DNA from: an uncultured Fluviicola sp.
Lineage (GTDB): Bacteria > Bacteroidota > Bacteroidia > Flavobacteriales_D > Crocinitomicaceae
Assembly: GCF_902168135.1 (NCBI RefSeq)
Contig: NZ_CABHOL010000017.1
Span: 124,001-188,000, forward strand
Length of the DNA: 64,000 nt
Direction: 5' to 3'
Positions 7,818 through 16,125 of this stretch are shown here, one piece after another. Position 1 is the first letter of the stretch, and the number at the start of each line of letters is the position of its first letter. Position numbers and translations under genes: made by a program. The notes below the pieces were generated by a model. The model searched no databases. It was not told the origin of the DNA and saw only the letters and a program-made list of their open reading frames with translations.

Positions 7818-9875
7818 TCAATTTTTCACCACTTTGATCCGGCTAATCGAAGTTCCTTCCTGGATTTCTACCCAATAAATCCCGCTGCTCAGTGAACCTG
7901 GGAATTGACCCAGTTTCACTTCGTTCATTCCATAAACAGGAGATTTTTCCAAAGTACTTAGCTCATGTCCGTTCAGGTCAAACAATTTGATCCTGGTATT
8001 GCTGATTCCCGTTGAGAACCAGGATAGGTGAATTTCCTCCCGGAAAGGGTTCGGGTAAACGGATAATGATGCAATCTCTTCCTTGATCAGACCAAGGTGG
8101 CAGGTTCCGGGTATATTAGCATCTATCCACGCCGTGCGGTCAAGTATCCACTGTTTGAAAGCTGTGATCTCACCCGGGTAATCTGCCGGGATCGGGCTTG
8201 GATTCGGCCATGTATAAGTTCCCAGAAGCGGCCATTGCTCAAAATGACGGTCTTTTGCGTCGTTAATATATTGAGCGATAGAATCAATTTGCGCATACAG
8301 TGAATTGTTGGAAAGGATAGTTTGCCGAAGGGTTGTCCAACGGCACTTTAGCTCATCCTGGAACCAGGAATCTTCCAGCATCCTTGTCCACCATGTTGGG
8401 GCTTGCCACCCGCCCGGACAGATATTCGAAAACTCGTATTGCCACCCGGTGTGATCATCACCTGCGCAATAATCTGCATTCCACCACGCCAGGTTGAAGT
8501 CCCACATGGGGCCCATGCGTAGTTTTCCGCCTTTGGAATCTTTCTCTTTGTGCAGGTAAGTGCTTAATCGATATCCATCTACGTTTTTGCTGATCTCATT
8601 TAGGATCAGGAAGTCAATGAATGTTTCGGGAACACTGTATTTTCTATAGCCGGTCACAGGGTTCGTAAAAGAAGGACTGGCAAGTGCTGTTTCGAAAGAA
8701 TCCACATATGCCTGGATGTAATCCGCCTGTTGCGGCATGATCTCATCCGATTTCGGATAATGGTACAAAAAGTTAATGTCCGAATTATCGGCTGCCTGGT
8801 AATTGGATGTCCATCCGTCGTTGTTGGAGCCGGTAGTTTTGTCGATTTTGATGATGTAGCCGCCTGTTAATTCATCGCCTGTAATATCCGTTGGAAGCAG
8901 TTTTGCGATATTTACCCGGTTATCATCGCGCTTCACCTTCTCCATGAGGGTGTAAATTCCCTGGTATTGACCGTTGAGTACTAATTCGCAAAGGACGGTT
9001 TCGGATGCATAATTTCCCATTTCATTGGCAATCTTATAGGTGATGATATTGCGCATGCAGGATTTGTCGTTGTACGGAGCGTACAAAATCCAGTCATTTT
9101 CTTCCGGTAAACCTAAAAGCACGGTATCTATCGTTGTTCCGTTTACATCACGGGTCTCAAAAGCATAGGATTTTTGTGGGAAATCTCCCGAGGTAGAACC
9201 TCTTCGCTCAATTCCGATCTTATTGTTGTAAGCATTCGCGGGATCGGTTATATTATTGATGTTTCCCCAACCGTTATCGATCATTTTCATTTGAGCTTCG
9301 ATCTTAGGCTCGTCAGGAATTCCCTGGTTGTTTGTGTTAATTATCACAATAGGAAGATTACTGCTTGAGAAGGGTTGGTGGGTTGCCGGATCGTTACCGA
9401 AAGTGATTGACCACGAATCCAGCGTTCCCTCGTCGCCGTTTTCAGAATCAAAAATTCGGAGTTTCCAGGTTCCGTTCGGGTTTTGATTGTTGTTTGCTAT
9501 TCCCAGCGAATTCATTGGCTTAAAAACACCGCTAAAAGGCGCATTTTGTGTCGTTATGGAAGTTGTAGCATCACTGCGAAGGCAGGTTCCGTTAAAATTA
9601 TTTCCGTCGCCGCCAACAGCGGAGAAAAGAATAATCTGTGTTCCGTCAGGAGCTTCGAGCGTGGCTGTAATATCAGCATCCCAGGTGTGAGTGATTGACA
9701 AGCAGACCTGCTCTAACCCGAAAGTCGTTTGATTGATCGATGCAGGAAGCCCGTTGACGTTTACGGATCTGACTAATTCCTGGTTATCCTGGATATTTCC
9801 GGACGTTCCGTTAAATGTTTGGGCAAAGGAAAATACACCTGAAATAAGCGCTAAAGAGGAGAGTATAGTTTTCAT
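7818..9875 (-). CDS. Secreted protein with P-domain, CotH kinase-like domain and T9SS sorting tail
   Basis: A multidomain exported protein of 685 residues. A signal peptide (1-18, ending FSFAQ) is followed by a proprotein-convertase P-type beta-sandwich (about 25-165; THTWDADITATLEAPDGTQ and DEGTLDSWSITFG). A CotH-like domain covers about 170-560 (LVLNGQYQGIYTLMEKVKR and MGPMWDFNLAWWNADY). CotH proteins are atypical protein kinases in spores and in some secreted contexts, with an MWDFNLA-type motif holding metal-binding residues. The last 75 residues (SVYPNPFREEI to IKVVKN) form a type A T9SS sorting domain, so the protein should be carried across the outer membrane and released or anchored. 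Substrate unknown. Confidence 0.88.
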   Translation of the reverse strand: MKTILSSLALISGVFSFAQTFNGTSGNIQDNQELVRSVNVNGLPASINQTTFGLEQVCLSITHTWDADITATLEAPDGTQIILFSAVGGDGNNFNGTCLRSDATTSITTQNAPFSGVFKPMNSLGIANNNQNPNGTWKLRIFDSENGDEGTLDSWSITFGNDPATHQPFSSSNLPIVIINTNNQGIPDEPKIEAQMKMIDNGWGNINNITDPANAYNNKIGIERRGSTSGDFPQKSYAFETRDVNGTTIDTVLLGLPEENDWILYAPYNDKSCMRNIITYKIANEMGNYASETVLCELVLNGQYQGIYTLMEKVKRDDNRVNIAKLLPTDITGDELTGGYIIKIDKTTGSNNDGWTSNYQAADNSDINFLYHYPKSDEIMPQQADYIQAYVDSFETALASPSFTNPVTGYRKYSVPETFIDFLILNEISKNVDGYRLSTYLHKEKDSKGGKLRMGPMWDFNLAWWNADYCAGDDHTGWQYEFSNICPGGWQAPTWWTRMLEDSWFQDELKCRWTTLRQTILSNNSLYAQIDSIAQYINDAKDRHFEQWPLLGTYTWPNPSPIPADYPGEITAFKQWILDRTAWIDANIPGTCHLGLIKEEIASLSVYPNPFREEIHLSWFSTGISNTRIKLFDLNGHELSTLEKSPVYGMNEVKLGQFPGSLSSGIYWVEIQEGTSISRIKVVKN

Positions 9876-9923
9876 TCAATGTTATTGAAACATTAAATTA
9901 CTATTAAATTTTTACTAAAACGA

Positions 9924-11300
9924 TTAGTGTGAAATTTCTGTCAACTCTGCCGGATTGTGTTTGTGTTTGAATAAGATAGCAAATAACACGGCAATTACAA
10001 GCGCATATCCTGCAAATGATAACCAGATGGGGCTCCAGTCGCGCAAGGTGACGGCTTTTGAGAATTCTCCGGTTGGTGAAATGTCTACAAACTTGGTTAG
10101 TCTCGCAAAAACCGGATTGGATTCATCAACCCCAAGATATTTTGTGAGGCTTGAAGCATTGGTGAATTCAAAAGTGAAAAAGCGCTGAATAATAGCTGCA
10201 CTTGCCAGACTTCCGATAACAGCTCCGAGACCATTTGTCATCATCATGAACAATCCCTGGGCGGAAGCACGGATTTTGTAATTGACCGTTGTTTCAAGAT
10301 AAAGGGAACCGGAGACGTTGAAGAAATCGAATGCCATTCCATAAACAATGCAGGAAAGAATGATCATCCATAATCCTTCTGCCGGATTTCCGTATGCTAA
10401 TAATCCGAAACGAAGTACCCAGGCAAGCATGCTGATCAGCATTACTTTTTTGATCCCGAAACGTTTTAAAAAGAAAGGAATTGCCAGGATAAACAAGGTT
10501 TCAGAAACCTGCGAAATCGACATAACGATCGTTGATTTTTCTACGATTAAGGATCCTTGATATTTTCCAAAATAACCGAATTCACTGACATAAACATCTC
10601 CGAACATATTGGTTAACTGCAATGCGGCACCGAGCATCATGGAAAAGAGAAAGAACAGGGCTGTTTTGTAGTTCAGGAAAAGTTTAAATGCATTCAGACC
10701 GAAAGCTTCCACGAAAGATTTCTTTTCGGATTTTCCGAGTTGCGGTGGACACTTCGGTAGTGTAAAAGAATATAACCCGAGCAATATTCCAGCTATTCCG
10801 GAGATAATGAACTGATTGTAGGAAGCTTTATTTCCGGTGAGATTAACAAACCACATAGCTGCTATGAATCCGACCGTTCCCCATACGCGAATAGGAGGAA
10901 AAACCTTGACTACGTCGTAATTGTTGTTTTTCAACACGTGATAACCGATGGTGTTGGATAAGGAAATGGTTGGCATGTAACATACCATTGCCAGGAAAAT
11001 TACCCAAAAGAATTCCGATTCATTACTGGCAAACGGAATGAAACACAGAGTTATTCCACCCAGAAAATGAAGTATTGCATACAAACGTTCTGCATTGATC
11101 CATTTATCAGCAATAATTCCGGTAATAGCAGGCATGAAAAGTGACGAAAATCCAAGTGTGCTGAAAACTGCTCCGAAAGCACCTCCATCCCATTGTTTCG
11201 TATCAAACCAATAATTTGCGATTGTAATCAACCATGCTCCCCAAACAAAAAATTGGAGAAAACTCATAACGGTCAATCGAAATTTGATGGAATTCCCCAT
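9924..11300 (-). CDS. Nucleoside permease, NHS family (NupG-like MFS transporter)
   Basis: A 458-residue membrane protein with about twelve hydrophobic spans. Its start, MSFLQFFVWGAWLITI, together with FMPAITGIIADKW is characteristic of the nucleoside:proton symporter (NHS) family that includes NupG and XapB. The expected role is uptake of nucleosides across the inner membrane driven by protons. Compared with E. coli NupG it has extra loop sequence near residues 360-420 (TKYLGVDESNPVFARL). It lies 26 bases downstream of the bifunctional nuclease gene on the same strand, so co-transcription is likely. The exact substrate is not decided by the sequence. Confidence 0.85.
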   Translation of the reverse strand: MGNSIKFRLTVMSFLQFFVWGAWLITIANYWFDTKQWDGGAFGAVFSTLGFSSLFMPAITGIIADKWINAERLYAILHFLGGITLCFIPFASNESEFFWVIFLAMVCYMPTISLSNTIGYHVLKNNNYDVVKVFPPIRVWGTVGFIAAMWFVNLTGNKASYNQFIISGIAGILLGLYSFTLPKCPPQLGKSEKKSFVEAFGLNAFKLFLNYKTALFFLFSMMLGAALQLTNMFGDVYVSEFGYFGKYQGSLIVEKSTIVMSISQVSETLFILAIPFFLKRFGIKKVMLISMLAWVLRFGLLAYGNPAEGLWMIILSCIVYGMAFDFFNVSGSLYLETTVNYKIRASAQGLFMMMTNGLGAVIGSLASAAIIQRFFTFEFTNASSLTKYLGVDESNPVFARLTKFVDISPTGEFSKAVTLRDWSPIWLSFAGYALVIAVLFAILFKHKHNPAELTEISH

Positions 11301-11326
11301 AATAGTAGAAATTGATTGGTGTTTTT

Positions 11327-11902
11327 TTAAGCTCCGCGCTTATTGATTTCATCACGGATTTTGGAAGCCAGCTCGTAATCCTCATTATCGATGGCATTCT
11401 GAAGCTGCTCTTCCAATTCTTCTTTGTTCATTTTGGTGAACTCGTTATCGTCTGTCTCAGGAGTTTCAAGCTCATCATCTTCTTCCAGGAATTCATCGGA
11501 AAGGATGCCCGCGGAAGATAAAATGGATTCAAAAGTGTAGATCGGGCAGTCAAATCGAACCGCTAGTGCAATGGCATCTGAAGTTCTGGCATCAATGTCC
11601 GAGAAAACACCATCCTTTTCACAAACCAATTTTGCAAAGAAAATTCCTTCCTGCAAATTGTAGATCACGACCTCTTTTAACTGGATGGAGAATGTTTGGG
11701 CAAGGGATTTAAACAGGTCGTGGGTCAATGGTCTTGTCGGAGTCATTTTTTCCAATTCAATAGCGATAGCCTGAGCTTCAAAACCACCAATAATGATCGG
11801 TAAACGGCGTTTTCCGCCTGATTCTGCTAAGACCAAAGCATAAGCTCCACTTTGGGTTTGACTGTATGACAGTCCAATGATGTCGAGTTTAATCTTGTCC
11901 AT
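11327..11902 (-). CDS. Bifunctional nuclease (BFN/DUF151) with C-terminal UVR motif
   Basis: A 191-residue protein. The first 130 residues form a BFN (DUF151) domain (LPIIIGGFEAQAIAIELE and DARTSDAIALAVRFDCPIY). The last 35 or so residues (LEEQLQNAIDNEDYELASKIRDE) form a UvrB/UvrC-type helical motif, the usual arrangement in Bacteroidota. Plant and bacterial members have been reported to cut DNA and RNA, but the physiological role is unclear. The UVR motif suggests protein-protein contact. It stands upstream of the nucleoside permease gene, which would fit nucleoside salvage after nucleic-acid breakdown; that link is inference from proximity only. Confidence 0.88.
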   Translation of the reverse strand: MDKIKLDIIGLSYSQTQSGAYALVLAESGGKRRLPIIIGGFEAQAIAIELEKMTPTRPLTHDLFKSLAQTFSIQLKEVVIYNLQEGIFFAKLVCEKDGVFSDIDARTSDAIALAVRFDCPIYTFESILSSAGILSDEFLEEDDELETPETDDNEFTKMNKEELEEQLQNAIDNEDYELASKIRDEINKRGA

Positions 11903-11937
11903 CCGAACGTTTTCCTTACGAAGGGTTTAAATAAGTA

Positions 11938-11961
11938 GGGAAGCATTGTAACGTGCTTCCC
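11938..11961 (-). terminator. Probable terminator after etfBA
   Basis: Perfect 8-bp arms GGGAAGCA/TGCTTCCC around an 8-base loop, lying between the etfA stop and the next gene on the same strand. The downstream T-run is weak, so termination may be partial. Confidence 0.5.
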
Positions 11962-12002
11962 TCTTGGTATTACTTTCGTAAAAATAATTAAATAGATTAA
12001 TC

Positions 12003-12947
12003 TTAGTGTGGTGTTGAGCGGAATTTTTTTACAGCTTCCGTTAATTTAGGAAGCACATCAAAAGCATCACCTACAACACCGTAATCAGCTGCCTTAAAGA
12101 AAGGAGCTTCCGGGTCCGTGTTGATAACTACGATCACTTTCGAACCGTTTACACCTGCTAAATGCTGGATTGCCCCGGAAATTCCTGCTGCAATGTATAA
12201 GTTCGGACGAATCGCAACACCTGTTTGCCCTACGTGCTCGTGATGAGGTCTCCAGCCGATATCCGCTACCGGACGGGAACATGCCGTTGCAGCTCCCAAA
12301 GCCTTTGCCAAATCTTCTACGATTCCCCAATTCTCAGGTCCTTTCAACCCACGTCCTGCTGAAACAACCAATTCTGCTTCCGGTAATGGAATTTCACCCT
12401 CCGGCATTTTTGTTTCAACTACTTTGATTACAGCAGTTCCCGCAGCTCCGTCAAATGCTTCAACCGGACATGCTGAACCCGTTTTTTCCGGTTGGAATGA
12501 GTTCGGAAGAAGAGAAATGATCTTTTTCGCTGATTTTACTTCAACAAATCCAAAAGCTTTTCCTGAGAATACGTTCACTTTTACTTGTCCGCTTGCATTC
12601 GGAACATCTACAGCCCCTGAAACCAAACCTGCTTTCAGACGAACGGATAAACGTGGTGCAACAGCTTTTGCAACTAAATCGTGAGAGAAAACAATTAGTT
12701 CTGCACCTGTTGATTCAGCCGCTTTTGCGATCAAACGAGTTACCTGCTGAGAGTCCTCAGTAGCAACAGAACGGTCAACTAATACTTTTTGAGCACCGTA
12801 TTCACCTAGAGTTCCTAGTGTTGCATCATCTACCGATCCGGTAGCTACAACTGTAATTGTTCCGCCAATTTTCTTCGCATAAGTAACTGCTTCAAGCGCA
12901 CTTTTTGCCAAATGATTGGATGAATTGATATAAACTAAAATATTCAT
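12003..12947 (-). CDS. etfA: Electron transfer flavoprotein alpha subunit
   Basis: EtfA carries the FAD of the electron transfer flavoprotein. That heterodimer accepts electrons from acyl-CoA dehydrogenases and passes them to the quinone pool. The 314-residue product has the C-terminal FAD-binding signature (VSAGRGLKGPENWG, RPVADIGWRPHHEHVGQTG, YIAAGISGAIQHLAG). The reading frame is open a further 17 codons upstream, but the ATG at 12947 (MNILVYINSSN) is the family start. It leaves a 16-base gap after the etfB stop. It is transcribed with etfB and followed by a hairpin at 11938-11961. Confidence 0.95.
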   Translation of the reverse strand: MNILVYINSSNHLAKSALEAVTYAKKIGGTITVVATGSVDDATLGTLGEYGAQKVLVDRSVATEDSQQVTRLIAKAAESTGAELIVFSHDLVAKAVAPRLSVRLKAGLVSGAVDVPNASGQVKVNVFSGKAFGFVEVKSAKKIISLLPNSFQPEKTGSACPVEAFDGAAGTAVIKVVETKMPEGEIPLPEAELVVSAGRGLKGPENWGIVEDLAKALGAATACSRPVADIGWRPHHEHVGQTGVAIRPNLYIAAGISGAIQHLAGVNGSKVIVVINTDPEAPFFKAADYGVVGDAFDVLPKLTEAVKKFRSTPH

Positions 12948-12963
12948 GATTTCGTATTGTCGA

Positions 12964-13704
12964 TTAAATAACTTTAGCCTCGTTGTGTAACAAAGCAACT
13001 AATTCGTCCATGTTGTTCGGATCGATCATTTTCACTGCAGATTTTGGTGCAGGTAATCCGTACTCAGCATATGCTGTCAGCTCTTCTGTTGCAGAAGGAG
13101 CAACCACTGTAAGCGGCTTCGTACGTGCAGCCATAATTCCGCGCATGTTCGGAATGCGTTGTTCCGCCATTCCTTTTGCACAGGAAACTACCAACGGAAG
13201 GTTTGCTTCAACAACCTGGACCCCTCCAACGATTTCTTGCTCCATGCGTGCAGTTGTGCCGTTGATATCCAGTTTTGTAGCCAAAGAAACAAACGGAAGA
13301 TCCATCGCCTCGGCAATCATTCCTGCTACTTGCGAACCATTGTAGTTGATAGTCTCTTTCCCCGTAAGGATCAGGTCAAACCCGTTTGATTTAGCGTATT
13401 CGGCAATTTGAATAGCTGTGAAATAAGCATCTTTCGGATCTGCATCAATACGAACTGCGTCATCAGCACCGATTGCCAATGCTTTTCGGATGATTGCTTC
13501 ATCAGCTGCGTTTCCAACCGTGATGATTGTCAGGTTTCCACCTAACGTCTCTTTCAATTCCAAACCGCGAACAAGTGCATACCACTCATCGTATGGATTG
13601 ACAATGTATTGAACCCCATTTTCATCGAATTGCTTATTCCCGTCAGTGAAGGCAATTTTCGAAGTTGTATCCGGAGATTTACTGATACATACCAAAATTT
13701 TCAT
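12964..13704 (-). CDS. etfB: Electron transfer flavoprotein beta subunit
   Basis: EtfB pairs with EtfA in the soluble electron carrier of fatty-acid and amino-acid oxidation and binds AMP structurally. The 246-residue protein begins MKILVCISKSPDTTSKIAF. It contains the beta-subunit stretch GADDAVRIDADPKDAYFTA and the recognition-loop region LPFVSLATKLDINGTTARME, and it has VEANLPLVVSCAKGMAEQR near the C-terminal third. It is the first gene of the etfB-etfA pair and diverges from pdhB, with 260 bases between their starts. No good TAnnTTTG match was found on its side. Confidence 0.95.
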   Translation of the reverse strand: MKILVCISKSPDTTSKIAFTDGNKQFDENGVQYIVNPYDEWYALVRGLELKETLGGNLTIITVGNAADEAIIRKALAIGADDAVRIDADPKDAYFTAIQIAEYAKSNGFDLILTGKETINYNGSQVAGMIAEAMDLPFVSLATKLDINGTTARMEQEIVGGVQVVEANLPLVVSCAKGMAEQRIPNMRGIMAARTKPLTVVAPSATEELTAYAEYGLPAPKSAVKMIDPNNMDELVALLHNEAKVI

Positions 13705-13896
13705 ATCGTATTTTATTTAAACGTAAGCTACATTTTTCCAACACGGATAATCTGCAGTTTTAGCTTGTTAAACTTCTTTTCGGGAACAAAAATAATCAAA
13801 TCATCGCACGAAATAAATATTATGCACACATAATAAGTGTAGGTTTTAAACAATTTGTTCACGAATTCCTGAAAATGTGTGTGCTTATCTCCTTAT

Positions 13897-13931
13897 TTTG
13901 GTATGCTACAAACGAATTTTGATTAATTTTG
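13897..13931 (+). promoter_or_regulatory. Promoter for pdhB (TTTG, 23 bases, TAATTTTG)
   Basis: TTTG at 13897-13900 and TAATTTTG at 13924-13931 match the two boxes used by the Bacteroidota primary sigma factor. The inferred transcript start is near 13938, giving a leader of roughly 27 bases before the ATG at 13965. Confidence 0.7.
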
Positions 13932-13964
13932 ACCCTGCTTTAAGCGAAATAAAAAACGATAAGA

Positions 13965-14945
13965 ATGAAGACTGTTCAATTTAGAGAAGCACTTCGTGAA
14001 GCTATGTCGGAAGAAATGCGCCGTGATAACGGTGTTTTCCTGATGGGTGAGGAAGTTGCTGAATATAACGGAGCGTACAAAGTATCTCAGGGAATGTTGG
14101 ATGAATTTGGTCCGAAAAGAGTCATTGATACTCCGATCGCTGAATTAGGATTTGCAGGTATCGCTGTAGGTGCTTCAATGAACGGACTTCGCCCGATTGT
14201 TGAGTTCATGACATGGAACTTTGCAATTTTGGCTGCTGACCAGATTATTAACTCAGCGGCAAAAATGCTGCAAATGTCGGGTGGTCAATATGGTTGTCCG
14301 ATCGTTTTTAGAGGTGGTAACGGTACGGCAGGTCAGCTTGCTGCAACACACTCTCAAAGTTTCGAGGCATTTTATTCGCATGTACCGGGATTGAAAGTAA
14401 TCACTCCGTCTACTCCTTACGATGCAAAAGGTTTGTTGAAGGCGGCTATTCGCGATAACGACCCGGTTGTTTTCCTGGAATCAGAGAAAATGTATGGTGA
14501 CAAAGGTGAAATTCCTGAAGGAGAATACATCATTCCGATTGGAGTTGGAGATATCAAACGCAAAGGATCTCATGTAACTGTTGTTTCTTTTGGTAAGATC
14601 ATTAAAGTAGCTCATGAAGCTGCTGAGGTTTTGGCAAAGGAAGGAATTGAACTTGAAATTATCGATTTAAGAACAATCCGTCCGATTGACTATGCGTTGA
14701 TCGTTGAGTCGGTTAAGAAAACGAATCGTTGTGTAGTATTGGAAGAAAGCTGGCCTTTGGCTTCTATCTCTTCTGAGATTGCTTATCACTTGCAGCGTTA
14801 TGCATTTGATTACCTGGATGCACCTGTTATGCGTGTCACACAAACAGATACGCCATTTGCATTTTCACCTACATTAATTGATGCTGCATTGCCGAATGTA
14901 GAAAGATTGGTGAAGGCTGTAAAAAGTACTCTATACAGAAACTAA
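13965..14945 (+). CDS. pdhB: Pyruvate dehydrogenase E1 component, beta subunit
   Basis: With the alpha subunit, this thiamine-diphosphate enzyme decarboxylates pyruvate as the first step of the pyruvate dehydrogenase complex. The 326-residue protein contains LMGEEVAEYNGAYKVSQGM, TPIAELGFAGIAVGASMNG and FRGGNGTAGQLAATHSQSFE, and the C-terminal transketolase domain with IDLRTIRPID. A partner alpha subunit (pdhA) and the E2 gene are not nearby, so the complex is encoded at several loci. A branched-chain 2-oxoacid dehydrogenase beta subunit is the main alternative, but the closest motif match is PdhB. A strong hairpin terminator follows. Confidence 0.92.
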   Translation: MKTVQFREALREAMSEEMRRDNGVFLMGEEVAEYNGAYKVSQGMLDEFGPKRVIDTPIAELGFAGIAVGASMNGLRPIVEFMTWNFAILAADQIINSAAKMLQMSGGQYGCPIVFRGGNGTAGQLAATHSQSFEAFYSHVPGLKVITPSTPYDAKGLLKAAIRDNDPVVFLESEKMYGDKGEIPEGEYIIPIGVGDIKRKGSHVTVVSFGKIIKVAHEAAEVLAKEGIELEIIDLRTIRPIDYALIVESVKKTNRCVVLEESWPLASISSEIAYHLQRYAFDYLDAPVMRVTQTDTPFAFSPTLIDAALPNVERLVKAVKSTLYRN

Positions 14946-14969
14946 TCAGATAAGTAGTTAATAAACAAA

Positions 14970-15001
14970 AAAACGGGTGGAAATTTTCCACCCGTTTTTT
15001 T
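14970..15001. terminator. Bidirectional rho-independent terminator between pdhB and fabD
   Basis: AACGGGTGGAAA/TTTCCACCCGTT forms a near-perfect hairpin, with A-run before and T-run after, between two convergent genes. Confidence 0.9.
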
Positions 15002-15031
15002 GTTTATAGTATTTTCAAGTTTGAAATAAGT

Positions 15032-15059
15032 GTGGGGACGCAATGCTTTGCGTCCCCAC
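15032..15059. repeat. REP-like hairpin GTGGGGACGCAA/TTGCGTCCCCAC
   Basis: Twelve-base perfect arms surround the loop TGCT. The 28-bp sequence is identical to the copy at 27620-27647 and related to those at 6319-6360, 27691-27720 and 35988-36015. It sits just after the pdhB terminator and 14 bases from the fabD stop. Confidence 0.85.
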
Positions 15060-15073
15060 TTTTGTTTTATTGT

Positions 15074-15955
15074 TTAAATTTCAGCACTGGATGTGGGAAA
15101 TGCGCGATCTACCTTTTTGAAAAGTCCCTGCAATACTTTACCCGGACCAACTTCAATGACTTCTGTAGCACCGTCAGCGATCATTTGCTGCATGATTTGT
15201 GTCCAGCGAACAGGAGCGGTCAATTGATCAATCAGGTTAAGCTTAATCTCATTCGGATCAGTTACTGCTTTTGCGATTGTATTTTGGTATACCGGGCAAA
15301 CAGGAGTTTTGAAAGTAGTTGATTCGATTGCTTTTGCTAATTCCTCTCTTGCAGGCTCCATCAATGGTGAGTGAAATGCTCCGCCAACCTGAAGGATCAT
15401 TGCGCGTTTTGCTCCAGCTTCCGTTAATTTCGTGCAAGCTTCTTCAACTGCAGGGATTGCTCCCGAAATAACTAATTGTCCCGGACAGTTGTAGTTTGCC
15501 GCTACAACAATTCCATCAATCGATTTACAAATGTCTTCCACTACATGGTCTTCCAATCCAAGGATTGCAGCCATTGTTGATGGTACAGCTTCACAAGCAG
15601 CCTGCATGGCCATTGCTCTTTTGGAAACCAGGCGCAGACCGTCTTCAAATGAAAGTGTTTGATTAGCTACCAATGCAGAAATTTCACCCAAAGAGTGTCC
15701 TGCAACCATATCCGGTTTGAAACTATCACCCAAACATGCAGCCAGAATTGTTGAATGAAGGAAGATAGCTGGTTGAGTTACTTTTGTTTGTTTTAACTCT
15801 TCATCAGATCCTTCAAACATGATTTTTTGAATATCGAATCCGAGAATTTCATTTGCCTGTGCAAATAATTTCTTAGCTAAATCGGATGAATCATAAAGGT
15901 CTTTTCCCATTCCTGAGAATTGAGCACCTTGTCCGGGGAATACGTATGCTTTCAT
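15074..15955 (-). CDS. fabD: Malonyl-CoA:ACP transacylase
   Basis: FabD transfers malonyl from CoA to acyl carrier protein, supplying the extender unit for fatty-acid synthesis. The 293-residue protein has the opening FPGQGAQFSGMG, the nucleophile elbow GHSLGE, and the His-containing GGAFHSPLM. The frame remains open 40 codons upstream, but the ATG at 15955 (MKAYVFPGQ) is the family start. A TATATTTG promoter element lies between the two positions, which rules out the longer form. No other fab genes adjoin it. Confidence 0.96.
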   Translation of the reverse strand: MKAYVFPGQGAQFSGMGKDLYDSSDLAKKLFAQANEILGFDIQKIMFEGSDEELKQTKVTQPAIFLHSTILAACLGDSFKPDMVAGHSLGEISALVANQTLSFEDGLRLVSKRAMAMQAACEAVPSTMAAILGLEDHVVEDICKSIDGIVVAANYNCPGQLVISGAIPAVEEACTKLTEAGAKRAMILQVGGAFHSPLMEPAREELAKAIESTTFKTPVCPVYQNTIAKAVTDPNEIKLNLIDQLTAPVRWTQIMQQMIADGATEVIEVGPGKVLQGLFKKVDRAFPTSSAEI

Positions 15956-15974
15956 AATTTGTTTTTTCGAGGGG

Positions 15975-15982
15975 CAAATATA
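15975..15982 (-). promoter_or_regulatory. Candidate -7 element TATATTTG for fabD
   Basis: A perfect TAnnTTTG match lies 19 bases upstream of the fabD ATG. The -33 region falls inside the GTTCAAA-rich repeat at 15985-16070, which offers several TTG/TTTG words but none at the ideal spacing. Confidence 0.55.
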
Positions 15983-15984
15983 GC

Positions 15985-16070
15985 AAAAGTTCAAAAGTTT
16001 GAATCGTTCAAAATGTTCAAAGGATGAGTTGGTGGTTTGTGGTATGGAACTTTTGAACCTCTTTGAACCA
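15985..16070. repeat. GTTCAAA/TTTGAAC inverted-repeat element 2
   Basis: The left half carries AAGTTCAAAAGTTTG, CGTTCAAAATG and TTCAAAGG. The right half carries GGAACTTTTGAACC and CTTTGAACC. Together they make an imperfect hairpin between the fabD start and a terminator. Confidence 0.7.
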
Positions 16071-16074
16071 AACA

Positions 16075-16109
16075 AAAAGACCCGGCCTGTTTCAGGACCG
16101 GGTCTTTTT
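16075..16109. terminator. Rho-independent terminator after the 16.1-17.9 kb T9SS gene
   Basis: AAAAAGACCCGG/CCGGGTCTTTTT arms with an 11-base centre containing CCTG/CAGG. The symmetrical A/T tails allow function on both strands. Confidence 0.88.
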
Positions 16110-16125
16110 GTTTTATAATGTGTTA

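Noticed and set aside
15074-15955. A fatty-acid or polyketide cluster (fabD, LuxE-like, KAS III-like genes)
   Set aside because: The three genes lie tens of kilobases apart with unrelated neighbours and separate promoters.
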